Below, one piece after another: positions 24,103 through 36,050 of a stretch of 64,000 bases of DNA. The notes below the pieces were generated by a model. The model did not search any database. It was not told where the DNA came from and was given only the letters and a program-made list of their open reading frames with translations. The DNA comes from Parasponia andersonii (taxonomy: Eukaryota; Streptophyta; Magnoliopsida; Rosales; Cannabaceae). The stretch lies in contig JXTB01000205.1 in NCBI GenBank assembly GCA_002914805.1, positions 515,752-579,751 of the forward strand, in the 5' to 3' direction. Position numbers and translations under genes: made by a program. Position 1 is the stretch's first letter. The number at the start of each line of letters is the position of its first letter.

Positions 24103-24875
24103 GTTTGCCGCCATCTGTGGGAGACGTTGAGCGCGAGAAAAAGAGTCAAAGTCTCACGATCGCGCTCTCCTCGAACAAAAGGCCATACAACGTCGGATAG
24201 TACCCTCAAGAATGACAACCAAGAGTACACGTCCTGACGTCGAAAGGAACTCCCGGGAAGCACGACCAGGTCTGGAGCAAAAGCTGGACCAAATGCTTGC
24301 CGCCCTGGCAGAAGTAAACCGAAAGGTAGAGATGGCTCACGAGGCCGTCTTGGGCTTAAAAGATGAAGTCGTAGAAGTGCGCAGAGATAACGCCCGCCTT
24401 AAAGGGAAACTGGCAAGCAAAGCCAGGAGCGGGCGAAGGGAGAACTTTGACGAAGAGGTCCAACAAGAGTCTGGGGGCCAACTGTCGAGGGAAATCCCCA
24501 CTCCATCCAGATCGTAGATACAGGGAGAGTGACAAAGCCAGACAAGGTCTTTCTGGGCCAGAGTGGCGGTGGACAGAAGACATCAGGAAAGCCCAGAAGG
24601 TGTGCTTCCAAACTGGAGACAAGAGATGATGACAGAGCTGAGTAAGTGGCTCGGAACCCATCACAGCTAGACCCCCGATGATTTGGCAGAGCAGACTGTA
24701 CAAGGGATCAATTGGATGGCCTTCGCCGATTGGATCTAGCTGGAGCCCAAGCCGAAAGACTTCATAACCCTGACCTTCAGACCGCTCGAGGGAAATACCG
24801 ACTCCCTCGATCACATATACCACTTTCAGCAGAAGATGGCCTTGGAGACCAGGGACAAGGCTGTGACCTGCAAAG
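24103..24875 (+). pseudogene. Leader and gag start, plus orientation, cut off at the junction
   Basis: From 24212 the plus strand encodes the gag N-terminal coiled coil (GLEQKLDQMLAALAEVNRK), which matches the minus-strand gag start of element 2 at 35600-35887. Homology continues through the DSLDHIYHFQQKMALET block and stops at about 24875. There it meets 32 bp of an LTR in the opposite orientation. It is a fossil fragment. Confidence 0.87.
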
Positions 24876-24907
24876 ACATGGTGTGTGATTTAGGAACGGG
24901 TCCCACA
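24876..24907 (-). mobile_element. 32-bp remnant of the 3' LTR of element 2
   Basis: On the minus strand this reads TGTGGGACCCGTTCCTAAATC..., the same as the outer end of the LTR at 36051-36857. It is preceded by a purine-rich tract as expected for an LTR start. The LTR then breaks off into plus-oriented gag sequence. Confidence 0.85.
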
Positions 24908-25255
24908 ACTGCCCTCATTTCCCTAGTTGATGGATTCGTATCCATCAAGTGGGGAAATCGTTTCTCCGTTCCTCCAATTTGAGGGATACACGTGGCTGCC
25001 CAATTGCCGACACGGAGGCACGCCATCCCATGTCACAATTTTTTCAAATTTTGAAATTTTGATACTTTGGTCTTCGTTGCTCTGCCCTTCTCCAGGAAAA
25101 ACTCTTCGGCTTCCCCTCTATAAAAGCCGCATTTACGCTCATTTCTTACTTTACCAAAATCTCCAAGTATTTCAGCTTTCTCAAATCTTAGGGTTTCTGC
25201 ATCTTCTTTTTCCTAGAGCCTTTCGTCTTCTTCGATCACATCTAACACAATAGCC

Positions 25256-28200
25256 ATGGATCTGAGCCAAAAACTCCATCCCATCGCGGATTCCGAATTA
25301 GGGTCGTTGAGAAAGCAGCTCCGCTTCCCAAGCGGAGTCACTTTAGAGAGGGTCGACAGCCCAACGGACTGGTACCTTTACCCCTCTGCTCCAGAAGGCT
25401 CCATCATTCTGGGGAGGCAGCATCTAGAGTGGTTGCGATTTCCTTTCTCTCCTTTGGTCCATCAGTTCTTTAGCCTCACGGGGATTCATCCGATGCAACT
25501 CAATGCTAACGGAATCATGATCTTGATGGGGCTTTCCGCCTTGTCAGTCCTCTATAACATACATATAGACCTGGAGGTGGTCTTTTACGCCTATAAGCTC
25601 ACCCTCATCCCCAAAAAAAGCTCATACCCCACTTTCTACCTTCAACCGCTCCCGGAACACCATATTTTCTGGGGCTTGCCGAGGTCAGACAAACAATGGG
25701 ACTCCCACTCTAGGCTGTATGCCGTCGGAGGGGCGTGGAGCTCTCCTTGGATGAATGGGGAGTACTTCTAAATTCCTTCGTTTTTTCTGCAGAGTAAGTA
25801 CTAGGTCGTGATTTTTGGGTATGTGTTTACCTCGTCCGTTATTGCTCACGATATTTTTCCTTGTACAGCCTCTGCGGAGGAAAGCAGATTTGAGCCGCAA
25901 TTGTCGGCGGGGTAGCTCAACGAGTTGGAAGGGATCGTCACCTTTGGGTCCCCTGGAGATTGCCGACACATCCAGGCTACCCTGAAGCCCCAGGTGATGA
26001 ATATGATGCCTAGGATGATCTCATACCTTCCCTTCCCGCTGGATACCTGGGTCATCATAAAGTACCTGCGGAGCCAACTTGATGCCTCGGCTCTGAACCA
26101 GTTCCGTCGTGATGAGCAGAGTCACATCGCCATGGTGGGTCATCAGGTTACGGCGTTGAGCCAGCTGGCGGGTCCCTGCGACCTGGTGGCGCCGACTAAC
26201 CACGAGCTCGAAGAGGCCGTGAGGCTCGTGGCCGAGGAGTACATCAGTCTCCGTGGAGAGGAAACCGTCGCCCCCAAGAGAGTTAAGGGTGAGTTCATTT
26301 TCGCATTTTGGAGCTCCGTCAATCGGGTTATAGCTGTGTTCTAACTACGTTGCTTGCTCTTTATAGGTTCTGATGCAGGCCCTTCAGCAGACCCCTCTCC
26401 AGTCAAGGGAAGTGCCGTCATGCACAAGGCTCGATCCAAGGTTTCCACTGTCGACACCTTGTGGTGTCCTCAGAGGACGAGGCACCTGCGGTCCCCTCCT
26501 CCGGTACTAGCGGACTTCCTACTCGGGAGACAATGGCCATAAAAGTTGTTTATGGTAAGGGTGCACCCTCGAGCCTTCCCGGGGAATTCGCCGCTCCGAC
26601 CTCTTCCTCCCCAAACTCCGGCTCGAAGACGAGCGCAGGGTCCGGTGCTGCTTGCCCCCGTGGGGAGATCACTGAGCTCAACGGGGGGGCTCCGAGATTG
26701 AAATCTCGGCTGTCTTCCCCTCCCCTGGTCCCAATAAAACAGCATCACGAGGCCGACTCATCCAAAGAGAAGGAGGGCCCGGCAAGGAAGAGGGGCAGAA
26801 TTGCCCCCTCTTCTAATAGTGATGACGATGAGGCCACGCTGACCCTTATGAGGAGGAGAAGGTCCACGCGCGGTGGCCCGTCAGGTGAAACTGGTCAAGA
26901 CAAGACCGAAAAATCACAATCAGGCAGGGCTCCAATGGGTGTGGCAACTGGAATTACCGATACAGCAGCAGTTGCCGTGGCGTCTTCTACTGAGGATGCA
27001 CCGACCCTAGCTGTCTCCAAAGGCGCGCTCGGCGACGCTCAGCTTTCTACTGTCCCCACCACCACTGCTTCGAGAGCATCGAAAAGAGCTACAGGAGCAT
27101 GTCCGGTGGGAGGAGAGGGTGTCCTCATAGTTGGCAGGGTGGAGTCGCGTTCCTCAGACACGGACAACGCCCAAGTAGAGAGTCCAGCTGCAGAGCCTGA
27201 GCTAGAGGTGCTCTCCTTGGAGAACGTTGAGTTTGTCGCCAGCCGTAACATTGCACAGGTTTGGCTCGTCTGGCCGACACCTCTATTTTTTGGCATCCCT
27301 ACTGAACACTGACTTCCTTTTCTGGTATCTTGCAGCTAGCCGCCGTCCAGTCCTTTTATTCTTCTCGCATCAGAGAGCTGACCGGGGAGTTAAACTCCCG
27401 TTCTGCACTGGCCGAGCGGAGTGAGGCCACCCTTGCCAAGCTGAGGGCTGACTTCGACTTGTATCGGAGCCTGGACGAGGCTAGGGTCGGCAGCATGATG
27501 GCTCACGCTCTGAGTGCCGAGAGGGTCAGGCGCGAGGAGCTGGTTGCAAAGTTGGCCGAGGCGGAGGCCAATTGGCTCGCTCAATCCGAGGCTGCCAGGC
27601 TGGCCCAAGACGAGCTCAGGGTCAAGGAGCATGAACTATAAAACGCAGGGGTGGAGATAGGGCTGGCCTTAACCACTTGCGATAGGGCCGCCGATGATGC
27701 CAAAGAGGTGAGGAAAGCCGAGGCGAAAGCTAAACTTGAGGCCCATTCCCATCAGTGCAGACTCGACCGGTCTAATGAGGTAAACCGACATCTTTACTGG
27801 GATCACAAAAATTTGATGGGGGCTCATGTAGAGCTGTCTCACAAGCACGGCGAAGATCTCGCTGACATTAACACTCTTTTGGTCGACTTGTCGCAGCGAC
27901 AAGTGGAGCTGAGGCTAGCGGCACTGAGGGATAGACTGGCAGACACGGAGAAGCTGAAGACGAGATACCAGAGGTAGGTGGATGTCCTTTCTGTGGAGAG
28001 CTACAGGTCTAGCTGGGAGAACAGGGAATTCGAATGCCACGTGGAGGTGGTAATGCCAGACTAGTTTGATGAGCAGAAAAGCATCGAGAGGGACCATTAT
28101 TTCGTCAAGCACTACATGCAGCAGCTAGGGGATGAGATCAACATCGTGCACCCTGCTAATGTGCTGAAGATGCTCAACGAAGAAAAAGACGGGCCTTCTA

Positions 28201-28420
28201 CATCTACCTCCGTTGCCAAGGAGATTGTCCTCGCTTCCGGTCCGCTAGAGCAAGCCTCAGAGGTTCCTTGTGGTCAGCCTGATCTTGGGGCCTCAACTGG
28301 TGATAGGTCTGGCGCGGTCGTTTTGTCTAGTGATGACTCCGACCCTGGTATGCCGCCCTCTGCCGGAGCGGGTCTAAGTGCCGAGACCGGCCACGCTCCT
28401 CTGGCTGGAGGTAATTAGGG
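25256..28420 (+). pseudogene. Extra antisense gene of element 2 (Transposase_28-like)
   Basis: The plus strand opens at 25256 (MDLSQKLHPIADSELG) with a segment of about 170 aa (GVTLERVDSPTDWYLYP; LRFPFSPLVHQFFSLTGIHP; QLNANGIMILMGLSAL) that fits the Transposase_28 / putative gypsy-type transposon family. After it come a Ser/Pro-rich stretch with an RKRGR basic patch (about 26790), an acidic segment, and an Ala/Glu/Arg-rich likely coiled coil (27340-27980). Intron-like GT...AG segments occur, for example near 26289-26367 and 27260-27334. It is transcribed, if at all, against gag-pol, and its 3' end meets repeat block A. The copy is decayed. Its role is unknown. Confidence 0.75.
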
Positions 28421-29030
28421 CCTCTTGCTCTGTGTATTTGTAAAGTAGACCCTCGTTGTAACCATCCGTTTAAATAATAGAAATTGTGCTATTTTTCTAA
28501 GTTTATTCCATTCTTTTGCTCCTTTCGTTGACCGTGTTTAGTGTTAGGGTCAGATATCGTATACGACACCATTCCCTTGTCGGCAGCGCGGTCGGCATTT
28601 GGGTTTGACTCGGTCGTATATAATTTCGAATTCTTAGTGAATTCTCCTCATACTATGATCAACAAGATTAACTCTGGAGATCAGGATATGAGTTTCGGCT
28701 CATCCGGTTTTGAGGATGTATAAATTCTGTTATGACTTGTCTTGGCAGAATTCGACCCATGCGTGTGGCTGGACTTCTCCGACCCCAAATGGGAACGTGC
28801 CAAGAACTAGCTCTAGGGGTTGGTTGACCATTGTTTGGACCCGTCACTGCAGAGGAAAAGGCCTGGGCTCAGCTCTCATTGGGAGCGAACAGGGCGCTAC
28901 CACTATGATGTATCCCTGCGAGTCCGTCCAAAACCTGCCTCTTATAAGTAAAGCTTCCGGATGCGCGTCCCTGTTGACTATGCACTTTGTACTTTAGGAA
29001 ATAATAAACAGAGTTTAATTTTACTTTATG
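28421..29030 (+). other. 3' flank of the antisense gene with possible polyadenylation sites
   Basis: Two AATAATA-type signals occur near 28472 and 29000. A segment between them (28550-28960) is conserved with 2950-3360 in element 1 and has short open stretches. It may be a final part of the antisense gene or its 3' UTR. Confidence 0.45.
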
Positions 29031-29089
29031 TCTTCATGCCTGGCCTTGTACTGGACTACATCCAACGGGTAGGCTCTAACTCCGTTTAT

Positions 29090-29780
29090 TCCCAGTTCAC
29101 GCGTAATTAAACTGCTCTCTGGGTAGGGTCTGCTCCCAACGGGTAGATCCTGACCCCACTTTCCTTTGTCTCGCACGCGGCTAAAATGCTCTCTGGGGAA
29201 GGTCTGCTTCCAACGGGTAGACCCTGACCCCACTTTCCTTTGTCTCGCACGCGGCTAAAACGCTCTCTCGGGAGGGTCTGCTTCCAACGGGTAGACCTTA
29301 TCCCTACTTTCGTTTAGCCTTTCGTATAGCTAAGGTGCTCCTTAGGGAGGGTCTACTTCCAACAGGTAGACCCTGACCCTGCTTTCCTTTAGCTTTTCGT
29401 ATAGCTAAGGTACTCTTTAGGGAGGGTCTACTTCCAACAGGTGGACCCTGACCCTGACCCTGCTTTCCTTTAGCTTTTCGTATAGTTAAGATGCTCCTTA
29501 GGGAGGGTCTACTTCCAACAGGTGGACCCTGACCCTGCTTTCCTTTAGCTTTTCGTATAGCTAAGGTGCTCTTCAGGGAAGGTCTACTTCCAACAGGTGG
29601 ATCCCGACCCTGCTTTCCTTTAGGTTTTCGTATAGCTAAGGTGCTCCTTAGGGAGGGTCTACTTCCAACAGGTGGACCCTGACCCTACTTTCCTTTAGCT
29701 TTTCGTATAGCTAATATGCTCCTTAGGGAGGGTCTACTTCCAACGGGTAGACCCTGTCTCTACTTTCCTTTAAGGGCAGG
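29090..29780. repeat. Tandem repeat block A of element 2 (about 75-bp unit)
   Basis: About nine copies of a unit carrying GGGAGGGTCTACTTCCAAC, GGTGGACCCTGACCC and CTTTAGCTTTTCGTATAGC, with starts at about 29345, 29420, 29501 and so on. Most copies here share a TTTCGTATAGCTAAGGTGCTCC tail (cited as motif parts) that element 1 lacks, showing array-specific homogenisation. Confidence 0.9.
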
Positions 29781-29799
29781 TTGCAAGCTTTCGCCGTGC

Positions 29800-30295
29800 G
29801 GCTCTTTCTTCTTAGTACGTTTTCTCAGGCCATCGGCAAGCTTTTTATTGACGATGTGATTCCCATAGTACGATCATTTTCGAGGTCTGTTGGCAAGTTT
29901 TTGGTTGCGCAGCTTTTCCCTCTTTGTATGTTTTCTCGGGCCATCGGCTAGCATTTTAATGTACGATGTGATTCCCATAGTACGATCGTTTTTTAGGTAT
30001 GCTGGCAAGTTTTTGGTTGCGCAGTTCTTTCTTCTTCGTACATTTTCTTGGGTCGTCAGCAAGCGATGTGATCCCCGCAGTACGATCAGTTTTGAGGTCT
30101 GCTGGCAAGTTTTTGGTTGCGTTGCTCTTTTCTCTTCGTACGTTTTCTTGGGTCATCGGCAAGCGATGTGATCCCCGCAGTACGATCAGTTTTGAGGTCT
30201 GCTGGCAAGTTTTTGATTGCGTTGCTCTTTTCTCTTCGTACGTTTTCTCGGGTCATCGGCAAGCGACGTGATCCCCGCAGTACGATTCTTGATTG
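29800..30295. repeat. Tandem repeat block B of element 2 (about 100-bp unit)
   Basis: Four to five copies of a unit of about 101 bp with CGTACGTTTTCTCGGGT, CATCGGCAAGCG, GATCCCCGCAGTACGAT and GGTCTGCTGGCAAGTTTTTG. The last two full copies (about 30040-30240) are nearly identical, so the array was homogenised recently relative to the rest of the element. Confidence 0.88.
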
Positions 30296-30479
30296 CGCGA
30301 ATAATGTCTGAGATCTGCCATTGTGGATAGACCCCTTTTACATAGCAACTCAAAGGATAAATCCGTGTGGCAGAAAACTTGACATGTTTTGGAGTTAAGC
30401 TTTTTAATAAAATAAGCATTTACATGAGTCTTACAACATTTACAAGCGTCTCACACGTGATACTTTTTCAAGTGCTGAG

Positions 30480-31830
30480 CATTCCATGTGTTCGGTAGGC
30501 TCTTCCCGATCTTGAGTTCTTTTAGGATATAAGCGCCATTGTCAAGTGCTTTGATCACCTCATAGGGTCCAACCTAATTGGAGTCTAGCTTCGAGAAATT
30601 CCCTGTTCCGACCTTCAAGACCCATTCCCCGGCATTAAATCGACGAGCGCTAACCTTCTTTGCGTAGTAGGACCTGGTCTGCTGGTGGTATGAGGCCAAG
30701 TGGACTAGGGCCATGTTTCTTGTTTCTTCCAGGAGGTCTGTGTTGTGGCTTAGCTGTTGCTCGTTCAGTGGGGCATCCTTTACCACTTTAGAGCGAAGGG
30801 TCGGGAGGCCAATCTCAGTCGGGATCATAGTCTTTGACCCGTAGACCATGGCGAATAGTGTTCTTCCTGTCGACCTCCGCTCCATGGTTTGATGGGCTCA
30901 TACAACGGCCGGTAGCTCTTCTAACCACCTGCCTTTAGCCTCCTGCAAATTCTTTTTGATATTGCTAAAAATGGCCTTGTTCGTAGCCTCTGCTTGGCCG
31001 TTTCCCTGAGGGTAGTTCACGGATGAGAAACTGAGCCTTATATCATATAGCTCACACAGTTCCTTGAGCTTAGCATTCTGGAACTATGTGCCATGATCAG
31101 CGTGTATCTCTTTCGGAATCCCGTATCGACAGATTATGTTTTTCCAAATGAAGTTAATCATGTCTGCCTTACTAACGGTCGTGTAGGCTTCAGCTTCCAC
31201 CCATTTGGTGAAATAATTCGTGGCCAGCAAGACGTACCTTCTTCCTCTTGGACTTCTGGAGAGTTCTCCGACAATGTCCAGGCCCTATTTGGCAAACGGC
31301 CAAGGAGTTATGTTCGAATGGAGTTCCTCCGTAGGTTGGCATTTCATGGGGGTGAACCTCTGGCACTTATCACATTTCTGGACAAATTGAGCCGCCTCGA
31401 TCATCATGTATGGCCAGAAGTATCCAGCCGTCAGAGCCTTGTGGGCAAGGCTACGTCTGCCAGAGTGGTTGCCACATACTCCCTCGTGGATTTCCTCCAT
31501 CAGTTTCTGTGCTTTGAAGAGACCTATACATCGCAGCATCGGTCCCATTATCGATCTCTTATACAGTCGTTCCCCCACCATCGAGTATCTGGCAGCCTTC
31601 AGTCTGATCGACCTCGCTTCTCGGGGGTCCGCGGGTAAGTTTCCCACTGCCAAATACTGGGTGATGGGTTTCATCCACCCCTCGTCTGCGGAGCTAGTTG
31701 CAAATACATGGCGTGCGGGAGTCTCTGAAGGGTCCTTCATGATCTCGCCCTCTAAGAGAATCTGTGCGTGTCCAGTCATTCCTCCGATCGACGCGCTCTT
31801 AGCTAGCTCATCGGCCTTCTGGTTCATCTC
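30480..31830 (-). pseudogene. Element 2 integrase region
   Basis: Minus-strand sequence holds the zinc-binding segment (CGNHSGRRSLAHKAL and CDKCQRFTPMKC near 31330-31480), the catalytic core, and a C-terminal part (31,000 down to 30574) with YYAKKVSARRFNAGEWVL. It is a broken copy. Confidence 0.87.
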
Positions 31831-31849
31831 CCTAGGAATCTATTCGATA

Positions 31850-33720
31850 TTGAAACCACTAATGCGGGCTTTCACCCCCATTATCTTGGAGAAGTACATG
31901 TGTAATCCCAGCTCTTTTACTTCGAAGTCTCCTATGACCTGACCTGCGATCAACTACGAGTTGGTCTTTACTGCGATGCTCTCCACTCTGAAGTGCAGAG
32001 CTAGTTCAAGGCCTTGCAGCAGTGCCTCGTACTCCGCCTCGTTGCTCGTTGCCTGAAAACCGAGCCTCAAAGCTTTCTCTACTCTGAGTCCTGTTAGGTT
32101 CTGCAGGACTATCCCGATACCTGACCCAGAGGCATTCGTGGATCTGTCGGTATAGAGGGTCCAGGCTGAAGAGGGACGAGGCTGAGACGTCTGGAGTGGG
32201 TCGTACAGCTCGCCGAAGGATTTAATTTCTACCAGGAAATCCGCCATGACTTACCCTTTCTTCGCCACTCAAGGCCGATACTCGATGTCGTATATTCCCA
32301 GTTCGATGGCCCACTTGGTTAGTTGTCCCAATAGGTCCGGCTTGGCCAAGATTTGCCGGATGGGGAAATCCGTATACACAGTGATCGAGGGTGCCTCAAA
32401 GTATTACCTGAGTCTATTTTTAGCATTGACCAGAGCGAGGACCAGTTTCTCTGCCATACTATATCGCGTCTCGGCATCCAAGAGCATGCGGCTTGTATAG
32501 AACACCGGCTTCTGCTTGCTATCTTCCTCGACAAATAGTACGGTGCTGATCGCTACTTCGAACACTGCTAAATAAGCGTATAGGCGCTCTCCCTCTGCTG
32601 GGGAAGCCAGGATAACCGGATGACTTAAGTATAGCTTGAGATCCGTCAGTGCCTTATCCTGCTCCTTCCCCCAGGCGACAGTGGAGGTTCTCATTAGGCA
32701 TTGGAAGAAAGGCTTGCATCGGTCAGACATCTTAGAGACGAACCAGCTGAGAGCGGCTATCTTCCCGGTTAGGCGCTGGACCTCCCGAAGAGTCGAGGGT
32801 CTCTGCACGTCCGCGATTGAGGACAATTGGGTCGAGTTGGCCTCAATACCCCTTCTGCTCACGATGTGCCCCAGGAACTGGCCGGAGGACACCCCGAACG
32901 CGCATTTCTTGGGGTTCAGATGCATCCGATATTGCCTCAGAATCTGGAAGCATTCGTCTAGATATCCCAGATGGTCCAACGCTTCTCTGCTCTTTATGAC
33001 CATGTCATCAATGTAGACTTCCATAGTCTTCCCCAGCAGCCGAGCGAACATTTTGTTCATGAGTCTCTGGTAGGTCACCCCTGCGTTCTTCAAACCAAAT
33101 GGCATGCGTCTGTAACAGGACAGACCTCGCTCCGTAATGAATGCCGTGTGAATCTGGTCTTCCTCGTATAGGGGGATCTGGTTGTATCCAGAGTAGGCAT
33201 CCAGGAAGCTCATCCTGTTAAATCATATCGTTGCATCTACCATTTGGTCGATCCTTGACAGGGGGAAGCAATCCTTTGGGTAGGCCTTGTTCAGGTTGGT
33301 GAAGTCTATGCAAGTGCGGTCGTCGCCATTTTTTTTCTTCACCACCACCGGGTTAGAGACCCAATACGGGTATACATATTCCATGATCAGGCCGTTCTCC
33401 AGTAGCGTCTCTACTCCTTGTTGATCACCCTGTTTTTCTCTGGCGTGAACCTTCGTGGTCTCTGCCTGACTGAAGGGAAATTAGGATCTATGTTTAGCCA
33501 GTGGCAGGCGTACGCGGGGTCTATCCCGGGCATGTCATCGTGGGACCACACGAAGACGTCTTTGTTCTGCCTTAGGAACTTCAACATCTCGTTCTTTTCC
33601 TCCTCAGGCAGCAGGGCCCCAATTAAGACTACCTTTGCAGATTCTGCTTCTTTCAAAGGGACCGCCACCAGCCCCTCAATCGTGGATTCTGGTCCATCAA
33701 ACTCCTCTTCGATCCGCTTC
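31850..33720 (-). pseudogene. Element 2 reverse transcriptase, RNase H and second RNase H regions
   Basis: RT blocks visible on the minus strand include a PKNAGVTYQRLM-like block (here LKNAGVTYQRLMNKMF), VYIDDMVIKSREA near 32990-33020, and LNPKKCAFGVSSGQFLG near 32880. RNase H follows (QKPVFYTSRMLLDAETRY near 32490). A second RNase H-like start with NASGSGIGIVLQ lies near 32110-32160. The RT lead-in (VWSHDDMPGIDP) lies near 33530. It is broken but largely recognisable. Confidence 0.9.
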
Positions 33721-33789
33721 ATGTATGCTGGCAGGCGGTCCTTTGATTGCTACCTGTCTCTGGTCGAGGCGCTCGTGCTCGCATCGGCT

Positions 33790-34180
33790 CCCCTCAGGGC
33801 GGTTGAAAAACATTTCCTTGCAGAGGCCTGGTCTCCCTTATATCTATCGTATAGGTGCCATCCCTTGATAGACATCTTAGGACCTGATGGAGGGTGGAGG
33901 CGACCCCATGCATGGCGTGGATCCATCCTCTACCTATGATGACATTGAAGGAGGACTGGCAGTCGACGACGACGAAGTCCACGTCCAGGCATCTCTCCGC
34001 AGCGCAAACCTTCACGGTCACGATGCCCAAGGGGCTGACCTTGGAACTGTTGAAAGTGAACAGCGGCTGACAGGTCGGCCTAAGCACATTTCGATTCAGG
34101 CCTATGCTCTCAAACATGCTGAGGAACAGGATATCAACGCTGCTCCCACCGTCGATCAGGACCCTTCTGTCCAACGTGGA
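33790..34180 (-). pseudogene. Element 2 aspartic protease region
   Basis: The minus strand carries the active-site block LIDGGSSVDILFLSMFESIG near 34100-34160 and the DVDFVVVDCQSSFNVIIGR block near 33950. It is continuous here, unlike element 1. Confidence 0.87.
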
Positions 34181-34186
34181 TTCGAT

Positions 34187-36000
34187 TTACAGCTTAATCA
34201 CCAAGGGGTCGTCGTGAGGCAGGTGCGTCGTGGTCAAATCTTGTTGGGTAAAGGCGATGGGGGCAGCAGAGGCATAGCTTTCTCCCACCATCAAATGGTT
34301 GACGGAATGGCCTATCCCCCTCAGGCGTTTCACCCATTCTTCGGTCTTTTTGAGGCATTTTTCCTTCTCCTCCCGACCCTGGGTCAGCTCTGGTCTGCCC
34401 ACGATAGTCGGCACTATTCTCAGGGTCTGCTCTCCTGATCTAGAGTCCTGGGTCTGCTTGCCTTTTTTGGGCCTGGTGGCGTCTTCTTGTGGCTGGGTTC
34501 CACCGATCTTCATGTACTGTTTCAACTTGCCGACATGGATCGCCATCATAACCTGCGCGTAAAAGTTATGGCAGTTGATGGTGTCGTGCCCGTGATCCCT
34601 ATGAAATTGGCAGTACTTGTTCCTATTTTTCATGTGCTCAGGAACACCGGATTTAGGCGGGTCTTTGAAAATGCCCATGTCCCTGTTTTGGAGGTAGATC
34701 ACGTCGATCAGAGTATTGAGCTCGTATTTCAGTAGTGGGTCACGAGACGCCTTCCTCTTCTTGCCGCCTTCTTGACCGCCTTGGGTGGGGGCTTCCCGTT
34801 TTGGAGTCGGCCCTTGGTCCGGCGCAGGCCTCTTTACCCCTTGCGGGGCCGGAGTTTGTGTCGACACTGTTGTTATCGCGGCGGAGGCCTTGGGCACTTT
34901 CTGGCAGCTTTCCAGTACCCTGAATACCCCTTCTGACTTTGCCTGGACGTTCACCATATCATATGGAAGGTTCAGAAGCAGATAGTCTGACAGCATCGAT
35001 CCTGGCTACAGGCCCCTGACGAACGAGCATGCGGCTTGGACTAAGTCAGCATTGTGCACTAGGGACATCAGCTCTAGGAAGCGCGACAGGTATTCTCTCG
35101 GATACTCGTTCGCGGTTTGTTCCAACTGGTCAAGATCTCGCATGGCTTTCTGCTGCCTCCGGGCACCTGCGTACTGCTTTAAGAAAAGTTTGCAAAAATC
35201 TTCGAACCCATTTATGGATTTCTCTGGGAGCTGTCTGAACCATAATAGGGCTAGTCCTGCCAGGGTTATGGAGAAGACTTTGCAGGTCACAGCCTCGTCC
35301 CTGGTTTCCAAGGCCATCTTCTGCTGAAAGTGGTATATATGATCGAGGGGGTCGGACTTCCCATCGAACGACCTAAAGGTCGGGGTTGTGAAGTCTCTCG
35401 GCTTGGGCTCCATCTGGTTCCAGTCGGCGAAGGCTGTTCGGTTGATCCCATGCACAGTTTGCTCTGCCAGATCATCGAGGATCTGGCTGTAATGTGCCAC
35501 GAGCCTCTTACTCAGCTCTGCTATCATTTCTTGCTTCCAGTTAGGAAGCACACCTTCTGGGCGTTCTTGGTGTCTTCTGTCCACTGCCGCTCTGGCTCAG
35601 AATGGCCTCGTCTGGCTTTGACACTCCCCCTGCATCCGCGATCTGGATGGGGCAGGAACTTTTCTCGGCAGTTGGCCCCCAGACTCTTGTTGGATCTCTT
35701 CGTCAAAGTCTTCCCTTCGCTCACTCCTGGCTTCGCTTGCCAGCAGCCCTTCGAGGCGGGCGTTATCTCTGCGCACTTCTGCGACTTCTTCTTTTAAACC
35801 TAGGATGACTTCGTGGGCAATCTCTACCTTCCGGTTTGCTTCTGCCAAGGCGGCGAGCATCTGGTCCAGCTTTTGCTCCAGACCCAATTATGCTTCCCGG
35901 GAGCTCCCTTCGACATTAGGACGTGTGCTCCTACTTGTCATTCTCGAATGTGTCATCTGACGTTGTATGGCCTTTTGTTCGGGGAGAACGCGATCGTGAA
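34187..36000 (-). pseudogene. Element 2 gag region
   Basis: The minus strand holds an N-terminal coiled coil (35600-35887), the retrotransposon-gag core (35006-35584; FRSFDGKSDPLDHIYHF and LWFRQLPEKSINGFEDF), and a C-terminal part with the zinc-knuckle variant YCQFHRDHGHDTINC near 34590. Order and spacing fit a Ty3/gypsy gag. Confidence 0.88.
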
Positions 36001-36050
36001 ACTTCTACTCTTTTCTCACGCTCAACGGTTTCTCACAGACGGCGCCAAAC

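Noticed and set aside
29890-30311. Overlapping open frames on both strands in repeat block B of element 2
   Set aside because: Repeat-driven frames with the same period as the DNA unit; no protein family.
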